Positions 7,849-11,879 of a stretch of 11,879 nucleotides of DNA are shown here, one piece after another. Below the pieces are notes generated by a model that ran no database searches, was not told the DNA's origin, and saw only the letters and a program-made list of their open reading frames with translations. Each line of letters begins with the position of its first letter. Positions within the stretch are counted from its first letter, which is position 1. Source of the stretch: Burkholderiales bacterium. GTDB lineage: Bacteria > Pseudomonadota > Gammaproteobacteria > Burkholderiales > SG8-39. The stretch lies in NCBI GenBank assembly GCA_919902965.1, contig CAKKSJ010000269.1, forward strand, positions 1 to 11,879. Direction: 5' to 3'. The translations under genes were made by a program, and so were the position numbers.

Positions 7849-8124
7849 TCAGTAAACTTCGTCGTGATCACCGACATTGATCGGCACGATCTCCGATTCC
7901 GTGATCAGCATCTCGAGGGTGATCCGGCAGCTCAGATTGATTGACACACTATGCAGTCCCGCCAACTTCCCCTTCAAGGCGCGTAGCCGCAATGATGGGT
8001 GATGCGGATTGGCCTGGAGCAGTTTGAGCGTCTTGGCGTACTGACCGATCGCGTCCTGGTGGAGTCGCAGGAAGCGTGCAGCACGCCGATTGTATTGCTC
8101 GGTGAAAACGAGCTGCCACGCCAT
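7849..8124 (-). CDS. RelE/YafQ-like type II toxin (probable mRNA interferase)
   Basis: This 91-aa basic protein belongs to the RelE/ParE superfamily. Visible signatures are FTEQYNRRAARFL near the N-terminus, a central HHPSLRLRALKGKLAGLHSVSIN segment (given here only as the family's recognisable block, 41-63), and the C-terminal strands RITLEMLITESEIVPINVGD followed by HDEVY, ending as close homologues do. Such proteins usually cleave mRNA at the ribosome, and the C-terminal His/Asp-rich GDHDEVY resembles YafQ-type ends. Its ATG directly abuts the antitoxin stop (TAGATG), so translation is coupled and the order is antitoxin then toxin. The protein looks full length and undamaged. Ribosome-dependent RNase activity is inferred from the family; gyrase poisoning as in ParE is less likely. 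Confidence 0.87.
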   Translation of the reverse strand: MAWQLVFTEQYNRRAARFLRLHQDAIGQYAKTLKLLQANPHHPSLRLRALKGKLAGLHSVSINLSCRITLEMLITESEIVPINVGDHDEVY

Positions 8125-8385
8125 CTATGCCGCCAGTTTGGCCAGGCGTTTTATGTGCTGCTCGACCGATTCCTTGACAAAGCGACCTGCGTCCAAATCC
8201 GCCTTCGATTCAGCCAGCGCAGCCTCCAATTCACACTCGCGCAAATGCACATATTGTTCGTGGCTCATCACGACGTACTTCATGTGACCTCGAACCGTCA
8301 CGGAGGCTTCTGCTTGATCTGCGAGCGCCTGTTCGATTGCGCTGACGCCCTTGGTTTTCAGATCATTGGCGGAGATGGTGTTCAT
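8125..8385 (-). CDS. Phd/YefM-type antitoxin
   Basis: The 86-aa product begins MNTISANDLKTKGVSAIEQA, the classic Phd/YefM N-terminal DNA-binding and dimerisation fold. It continues with VTVRGHMKYVVMSHEQYVHL and a helical, charged C-terminus (ECELEAALAESKADLDAGRF) that would wrap around the toxin. An ATG two codons earlier (8391) is also in frame. The Shine-Dalgarno AGGG is 8 nt from the ATG at 8385 but only 2 nt from that at 8391, so 8385 is chosen. The gene is followed without a gap by its RelE-type toxin. As in related modules it probably represses its own promoter, more strongly when bound to toxin; palindromes at the promoter fit this. Confidence 0.88.
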   Translation of the reverse strand: MNTISANDLKTKGVSAIEQALADQAEASVTVRGHMKYVVMSHEQYVHLRECELEAALAESKADLDAGRFVKESVEQHIKRLAKLAA

Positions 8386-8404
8386 ATGCATCGCCCTATT
8401 TATC

Positions 8405-8447
8405 GCACTATGTGCAGCATTATAGACAATGCGGTTCAGAATGGCCA
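8405..8447 (-). promoter_or_regulatory. Toxin-antitoxin promoter with palindromic operator candidates
   Basis: Reading the minus strand, a perfect -10 TATAAT lies at 8424-8419, exactly 17 bp from a 4/6 -35, TGGCCA (8447-8442). An inverted repeat GCATT-6 bp-AATGC overlaps the -10. Just downstream is an 11-bp palindrome GCAC-ATA-GTGC (8415-8405). These are well placed for autorepression by the Phd/YefM antitoxin. Confidence 0.6.
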
Positions 8448-8858
8448 GTACTGCGCCTGGGCATTTGGATAGCCGCTCATTTCAACGCTGCGACGTGGAA
8501 CACCTGCTTGCACCCCCGGTGGAAATTGCTGCACCCCCAAAAATCGCCGCGGTCAGAGTTGCGCTATGCCATCTTGATGCCGTAATCCGCCTAAATAGCC
8601 CGATGGCATCAGAGTTCCCGGCGCGCTTTCTCCGAAAACTGACCGGTGGCCGAGAAAATCGCCCGCAAAACGCCCTTTCTTCCGAAGAGGCGGCTTATTG
8701 GCTAGTGATGACCATGCACCGCAAGTACACAAGGCGGGTTCTGATGGCACTTCGCTTTCTGCTGATAGAGCCGGCCGCCCGGCCGTAGGGGCTTGTTTTT
8801 TTGCAAGTAGTTGAAATATATCAATATAGACATGTTAGATTGATTAATATGCTAAGGG
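8448..8858. other. Non-coding gap with possible mobile-element debris
   Basis: No convincing gene is found between the toxin-antitoxin promoter and the AbiE promoter. A plus-strand open frame (8429-8788) shows no start signal and no recognisable overall family. Within it, TGCACCCCC occurs twice, 21 bp apart (8509-8517 and 8530-8538). A short stretch (8696-8749) reads YWLVMTMHRKYTRRVLMA, which loosely resembles the N-terminal LVxxxxKYRRxVL motif of IS200/IS605 TnpA. From about 8790 the DNA becomes strongly AT-rich. The stretch looks like decayed insertion-sequence DNA, but this is an inference. Confidence 0.4.
8769..8802 (+). terminator. Weak candidate terminator
   Basis: A GC-rich hairpin (CGGCC-GCCC-GGCCG, 8772-8785) with flanking AGCC/GGCT is followed by seven T residues (8796-8802). 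The T run is about 11 nt from the inner stem, which makes it imperfect, and no plus-strand gene upstream needs it. It may insulate the AbiE operon from upstream transcription. Confidence 0.3.
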
Positions 8859-8956
8859 AATCTAGGGTTGAACATGATGTTTAGCGCTTCTATACACTAG
8901 ATTTTTGGGGCAGAATAGCCTAGAATTCGATTAACCAAACAAGCAATCCTAGGGTT
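8859..8956. repeat. CTAG-centred repeats, candidate AbiEi operator
   Basis: CTAGGGTT occurs at 8862-8869 and 8949-8956 in similar flanks (AATC before, TTGAA/TTTAA after). AATCTAG (8859-8865) and CTAGATT (8897-8903) form a 7-bp inverted repeat around the promoter, and CTAGAATT occurs at 8920-8927. Four CTAG tetramers within about 90 bp contrast with only about eight in the rest of the window. AbiEi proteins are known to bind repeats upstream of their own operon. Confidence 0.45.
8868..8896 (+). promoter_or_regulatory. Candidate abiE promoter
   Basis: TTGAAC (8868-8873) and TATACA (8891-8896) are separated by exactly 17 bp; each matches 4/6 of the consensus. It lies in the AT-rich stretch about 70 bp before the AbiEi start. 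An AATCTAG half-site overlaps the upstream side and CTAGATT abuts the -10, so bound repressor would occlude it. Confidence 0.5.
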
Positions 8957-8966
8957 TAAGCCAACT

Positions 8967-9791
8967 ATGGACCCGCATAGCAACTATCGAAGCCTGGGCC
9001 CCATCGAGAGCCGTGTCGTGCTGGGTCTGACCGAACAAGGCCGCCGCGAACTGACGCGGCAGGAGGCCATGGAACGGTTTGCGCTCGGCGAAAGCACCGT
9101 CAACGAGGTGCTTTCCAATTTGGTGCGCAAAGGCTGGCTTGCTCGCGCCAGCCACGGCAAATACCTGCTCATTCCGGCCGAGTGGGGAGCAACACCGACC
9201 AGTGAGTCGAACACGCTCGCGCTTGCAGCACAGTTGACGCCGGATGGCTATATCGCATTCTCCACTGCTGCCGCGCATTGGGGCCTTACAACTCAAGTGC
9301 GCAATGTGGTCTGGATCGTCACGCGCACCCACGCCCGCGCGCGGCGCATTAACGACAGCGACATCCGCTTTGCGCGACTTCCGACGAAATCCTTGTTCGG
9401 ATTCGAGCGCGTACCGGTATTCGGCTATCCCGTACCTATGAGTGATCTGGAAAAAACCGCGCTGGACTGCATCGAATATCCAGAGCGCGCGGGTGGCTTG
9501 CCCGAGGCAAGCGCAATTCTCGCGAAGGCCGTACGCCGCTGGGATTGGGAAAAGGCTGTCGACTACTTCGAGCGCCGGGGCAACACGGCTCTCATACAAA
9601 AATCCGGCTACCTGTGCGATGCCGGCCATCTGTCCATGCCGGACGCAATACGCGTACGTCTGCATAATCGGATGAAGCCGTCCAGTCGCACCTACCTCGT
9701 GCCGCGCCGCCACAGTGAACCCTACCAACACTATGATCGCGAGTGGGGTGTGGTCGTCAATATCGATCCGCACACGCTGTTCGAGAACTGA
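8967..9791 (+). CDS. abiEi: AbiEi-type antitoxin/transcriptional repressor (type IV TA)
   Basis: This 274-aa protein has an N-terminal winged helix (about 14-70, including LTRQEAMERFALGESTVNEV and a wing at KGWLARASHGKYLLIP). A larger C-terminal antitoxin domain holds the family blocks YIAFSTAAAHWGLTTQV, RLPTKSLFGFERVPVFGYPV and SDLEKTALDCI (159-169). In AbiE systems this protein represses the operon and counters the AbiEii toxin without forming a stable complex with it. The length fits AbiEi homologues of about 270 aa. The ATG at 8967 follows AGGG at about 12 nt; the next Met (residue 35) would remove half of the winged helix. The stop is 2 bp before the abiEii ATG, so the pair is translationally coupled. 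No damage is seen. Confidence 0.87.
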   Translation: MDPHSNYRSLGPIESRVVLGLTEQGRRELTRQEAMERFALGESTVNEVLSNLVRKGWLARASHGKYLLIPAEWGATPTSESNTLALAAQLTPDGYIAFSTAAAHWGLTTQVRNVVWIVTRTHARARRINDSDIRFARLPTKSLFGFERVPVFGYPVPMSDLEKTALDCIEYPERAGGLPEASAILAKAVRRWDWEKAVDYFERRGNTALIQKSGYLCDAGHLSMPDAIRVRLHNRMKPSSRTYLVPRRHSEPYQHYDREWGVVVNIDPHTLFEN

Positions 9792-9793
9792 AC

Positions 9794-10714
9794 ATGCTGA
9801 CCCAGCCGCAACTGCAGCGCTTTGCTCACGAATCCGGGATTAGAAGCCTGGAGATCGTCGAGAAGGAAATCGTACTGACCTACTTCCTGCAACTGCTGTC
9901 GGAGCGGGGCTTTCTCGCCGAGATGGCGTTCAAGGGCGGCACCTGCATACGCAAAACCTGGCTAGGTCCTAACGGCCGTTTTTCCACCGACGTGGATTTC
10001 ACGGCGATGCGCCAGGCAAAATCTGCCGATGACAGCGTGTTGCAACTCGCTGAAATTACGGCACAGCCCTTTCACGGCGTCCAGTTCGAAATCGACATGG
10101 GTGACAAGGGCTGGTACGAAGCCGACGATGGCGTTTCCTGGGGAGTGCTGCCGAACTATCGGCATGAGCTCGGCAACGGGGTATTGAAGCTCCAGGTCAG
10201 CAATCGCGAAACGCCAACCCTGCCGCCGGACTCTCGCCGCCAGCTGGAAATCTCCTACTTCAAGCTGCTGCCCTTCAAGCCTGCCGATCTGTACTGCCTG
10301 CGCATCGAAGAAATCCTCGCCGAGAAAATTCGTGCCACTTATCAGCGCAATAAGCCGCGCGACATTTGGGATCTCGACCGTTTCGCGGACCGCCCGCTTT
10401 ATGAACCGCTGATCCGCAAGCTGGTAATCATCAAACTATGGCAGGCGCGCGATATTTTTTCGCCCGAGCGATGGAACGCGAAGTTGGCGGAAGCCAAAGC
10501 CTGGGACTGGGACGACCTGCGCCAACTCGTGCGCAGTGGTGTACCTGATCCACAGCAGACGCTGAATCGTTGTGCCACACGCTTCGCGTTTCTCGCCGAC
10601 ATGAACGCGGACGAAGCCGCATTGGCCGCCGATCCATATCGGCGCGACCATGGCATTCACCAAAAGCTCGTTGCCGAGTGCAACGCAATGGCTCGGGAGC
10701 ACCGCCTCACATGA
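9794..10714 (+). CDS. abiEii: AbiEii-type nucleotidyltransferase toxin (type IV TA)
   Basis: From the ATG at 9794 the product is 306 aa and belongs to the AbiEii/AbiGii DUF1814 family of the polymerase-beta nucleotidyltransferase superfamily. Motif I is MAFKGGTCIRK with the downstream acidic pair in RFSTDVDFT (Asp66 and Asp68). The later block IEEILAEKIRATYQRNKPRDIWDLDRF (positions 171-197) carries Lys178 and Asp190/Asp193, as in active family members. AbiEii toxins cause abortive infection and growth arrest; some homologues add nucleotides to tRNA acceptor stems. The catalytic residues appear intact. It follows abiEi by 2 bp, and its stop TGA lies inside the ATG of a third, truncated gene (ATGA), showing that the original operon was longer. 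A start at 9743 in the same frame is rejected because it lies inside abiEi. Confidence 0.9.
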   Translation: MLTQPQLQRFAHESGIRSLEIVEKEIVLTYFLQLLSERGFLAEMAFKGGTCIRKTWLGPNGRFSTDVDFTAMRQAKSADDSVLQLAEITAQPFHGVQFEIDMGDKGWYEADDGVSWGVLPNYRHELGNGVLKLQVSNRETPTLPPDSRRQLEISYFKLLPFKPADLYCLRIEEILAEKIRATYQRNKPRDIWDLDRFADRPLYEPLIRKLVIIKLWQARDIFSPERWNAKLAEAKAWDWDDLRQLVRSGVPDPQQTLNRCATRFAFLADMNADEAALAADPYRRDHGIHQKLVAECNAMAREHRLT

Positions 10715-10758
10715 CCCGCCGTTTGATTGAAACCTGGCTGCCGATCGCCGCGCTCAGC
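10711..10758 (+). pseudogene. 5' fragment of a DUF1156-type (putative anti-phage DNA methyltransferase) gene
   Basis: Starting with an ATG that overlaps the abiEii stop (ATGA), the frame reads MTRRLIETWLPIAALS. This strongly resembles the start of DUF1156 proteins, large putative adenine-specific DNA methylases that often occur in anti-phage clusters. After about 15-16 codons the frame continues into sequence that is antisense to an IS3 orfA, so family similarity stops abruptly. The open frame runs to 11157, but everything after the junction is not native. The remaining domains and any downstream partner genes are gone. The family call rests on a short motif recalled from memory and on the operon context, so it is moderately secure; that the gene is truncated is clearer than what it was. 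Confidence 0.6.
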
Positions 10759-11001
10759 GACGAGTTTATTCAGCTTCGCGTTCTCGGATTCCAATGCATG
10801 CAGCCGCTTGATATCGGCTGGCTGCGGCTCTCCGAAACGTTTGCGCCAAGTGTAAATGGCCTGCTCGCTGACTTTATGCTTCTCGGCGACTTCCGTAACC
10901 GAACTGCGATCTGCTTCGCGCAGGATTGCAACCATCTGTTCCTCGATGAATCGGCTTTTCTTCCTGGGCTCCCTGTTTGGTTGCGGGAGCCATTCTCTCA
11001 A
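10750..11001 (-). pseudogene. Truncated IS3-family transposase OrfA
   Basis: On the minus strand the frame reads KKSRFIEEQMVAILREAD, then a helix-turn-helix region EVAEKHKVSEQAIYTWRKRF, then ADIKRLHALESENAKLNKLV and AER, the leucine-zipper region of IS3-family OrfA. Full-length proteins continue after AER with a D-L-E motif. Here the frame switches to residues GDRQPGF, encoded by the antisense strand of the DUF1156 fragment, so similarity ends near 10750-10756. The rest of OrfA and all of OrfB (the DDE catalytic part) are missing, so the element cannot transpose by itself. The open frame begins with a TTG at 11001; the natural start may be further in. Confidence 0.82.
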
Positions 11002-11034
11002 CTTACGGCTGGTCCTGAAAACCTGGGCAGGTCA
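10750..11034 (-). mobile_element. IS3-family insertion sequence remnant (orfA end only)
   Basis: The outer boundary is placed at about 11034, where the minus strand reads TGACCTGCCCAGG. This is a TG-starting end about 35 bp upstream of orfA, as expected for the left inverted repeat of an IS3 element. The inner boundary is the junction with the DUF1156 fragment near 10750-10756, inside orfA. No second terminal repeat or target duplication can be recognised, consistent with loss of the other end by deletion. Confidence 0.65.
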
Positions 11035-11449
11035 GCAGGAATAACAGCAGGTCCGGAGCACAGCGCCGCGCCGGGTGGGCGCGTGAACCTGGCGATTCTC
11101 GTCGATAATTTGTCAATTTTGGCACGAGCGCTTACTGGAGAGCCAGAGCCCGCCTAGGCAAAGGCAAAAACCAGGCCGAAGAATCATGGTGGTGCGGCGG
11201 CTGCGCCGCGATCGGCCCCGACTCGAAGACCGGTCGGCCCGGGGGCGGGCCTCCTACAAGGTGCTGCCGTGCCGGCAGGCGGCCTTGATTGGCGTTGCTG
11301 CGTACTGCTTCGGACGAAGAAATTGTGGTGTGAAGTTTACTGCAGCTAACCCGAAGCTTCCAACGGCGGAGTAGGCCAGCCAAGTCCAGCAAGAACCTGC
11401 GCCTATGAAGCACGGGAATCGGACTTGACCGAAACCGCAACCTCGTGCG
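11035..11449. other. Non-coding region between IS remnant and ParE module
   Basis: Open frames here have atypical composition and no recognisable family. The middle (11190-11260) carries GC-rich hairpins of REP type, described separately. The flanks look like anonymous intergenic DNA. No tRNA, promoter or attachment site could be supported. Confidence 0.5.
11197..11257 (-). repeat. REP-like paired hairpins
   Basis: On the minus strand, GTAGGA (11257-11252) is followed by GGCCCG-CCCC-CGGGCC (11251-11236), the GTAG-head plus stem-loop layout typical of REP elements. A second inverted repeat, GCGGC-TGC-GCCGC, lies at 11197-11209. Whether this is a genomic repeat family cannot be judged from one copy. 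Confidence 0.4.
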
Positions 11450-11776
11450 TCACGCTCCGAGCAGGCGCCGAGCTAGCAGCCCCTGCATGTCGCGCCGGCC
11501 GTCGACGATCAGATACACGTAGACGCGTCGCTCCGCGATTCTGTAAATAAGCCGATAAGGCTTGAAAAAGGCTTGTCGATACTCACGAATACCCAGCGCC
11601 AGAAGTTCCTTTGGGTGAGACCCGCGCTCTGGAAAAGTGGATAGGCTTTGCAGCACTTTCTCAATGCGATCGAGAAAACGCGCCGCATTTCCAGGGGTAT
11701 CGCGCTCGGCGATATAGTCGTAGAGTTCCTCGAGGTCGCGTTCGGCATGCTCGGTCAGCAGCACATCGAAGCGCAT
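11450..11776 (-). CDS. ParE/RelE-superfamily type II toxin
   Basis: This 108-aa protein matches the ParE branch of the RelE/ParE superfamily. Residues FDVLLTEHAERDLEELYDYI (3-22) begin the N-terminal helical hairpin. They are followed by FPERGSHPKELLALGIREYR, then FFKPYRLIYRI and the final strands VYVYLIVDGRRDMQGLLARR. These blocks include the conserved central Arg/Tyr positions and the C-terminal DGRRD motif seen in plasmid-stabilisation toxins. The length is typical and no damage is visible. It follows an antitoxin-like gene with the arrangement TGA-CG-ATG, so translation is coupled. ParE proteins often poison DNA gyrase, while RelE relatives cleave mRNA; sequence reading alone favours the ParE branch but does not settle the target. 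Confidence 0.85.
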   Translation of the reverse strand: MRFDVLLTEHAERDLEELYDYIAERDTPGNAARFLDRIEKVLQSLSTFPERGSHPKELLALGIREYRQAFFKPYRLIYRIAERRVYVYLIVDGRRDMQGLLARRLLGA

Positions 11777-11778
11777 CG

Positions 11779-11879
11779 TCAGCTCAATGCCTTCTTTTCG
11801 CGCAGGCGTTTGATGACATCGACCGCATGGATGACCCGACCTTCCTCGATTTGCCGGTTGCCAAGAGCGAGAATCCTCA
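11779..11879 (-). CDS. Partial antitoxin gene (3' end) of the ParE-type module
   Basis: Only the last 32 codons are in the window: RILALGNRQIEEGRVIHAVD and then VIKRLREKKALS before the TGA at 11779-11781. The charged, helical tail and its position 2 bp upstream of a ParE-type toxin are those of a type II antitoxin. The N-terminal DNA-binding domain lies beyond the window edge, so the family (Phd/YefM, ParD/RHH or other) cannot be assigned. Confidence 0.6.
   Translation of the reverse strand, partial: RILALGNRQIEEGRVIHAVDVIKRLREKKALS

Noticed and set aside
7674..7877. A 67-aa minus-strand open frame between the lipocalin-like gene and the toxin
   Set aside because: It overlaps the toxin's 3' end, has no Shine-Dalgarno, and no family is recognisable.
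8429..8788. A 119-aa plus-strand open frame before abiE
   Set aside because: It begins inside the antitoxin promoter, with no ribosome site and no coherent domain; treated as possible IS debris.
11132..11440. Open frames on both strands across the REP-like region
   Set aside because: They run through GC-rich hairpins, and the products are His/Pro/Arg-rich without motifs.
1..11879. CRISPR array, tRNA or rRNA
   Set aside because: No regularly spaced direct repeats and no tRNA- or rRNA-like sequence were recognised on either strand.

Overview
The window is GC-rich, tightly packed bacterial chromosome, most likely from a beta- or gammaproteobacterium. That placement is inferred from gene content and base composition; no rRNA, tRNA or other taxonomic marker is present. 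The left 7 kb looks like ordinary housekeeping and signalling DNA. The right 4 kb is an accessory island of toxin-antitoxin and defence genes with mobile-element debris.

Left part (1-7000). A RidA-type deaminase (minus) is divergent from a plus-strand run: a two-repeat TPR protein, a 653-aa APC-superfamily permease with a cytosolic C-terminal domain, a 63-aa two-helix membrane protein, and a NarL/LuxR-type response regulator. The regulator meets, tail to tail, an 835-aa membrane histidine kinase (dCache-like sensor, two PAS domains, HisKA_3, HATPase_c) on the minus strand. Their stop codons overlap in the tetranucleotide CTAA, and they are probably a cognate pair. A carboxymuconolactone decarboxylase-family protein lies upstream of the kinase on the same strand.

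Middle (7000-8430, minus strand). A 183-aa orphan beta-rich, lipocalin-like protein is followed by a complete type II toxin-antitoxin pair: Phd/YefM-type antitoxin, then RelE-superfamily toxin, joined as TAGATG. It has a recognisable promoter with palindromes over and just downstream of the -10.

Right part (8430-11879). About 430 bp without a convincing gene leads into an AT-rich promoter carrying repeated CTAG-centred motifs. This promoter precedes an AbiE type IV toxin-antitoxin operon (AbiEi antitoxin/repressor, AbiEii nucleotidyltransferase toxin). A third gene starts inside the abiEii stop (ATGA). Its first 15 or so codons match the start of DUF1156-type putative DNA methyltransferases, but it is cut off and joined to the middle of an antisense IS3-family orfA. 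The outer IS end can be placed near 11034. The AbiE locus is therefore the left remnant of a larger defence operon destroyed by an IS-associated deletion. A 415-bp non-coding stretch with REP-like hairpins follows, then a ParE-type toxin and the 3' end of its antitoxin, which runs off the window. Three toxin-antitoxin modules thus lie within about 4 kb, around a decayed defence operon.
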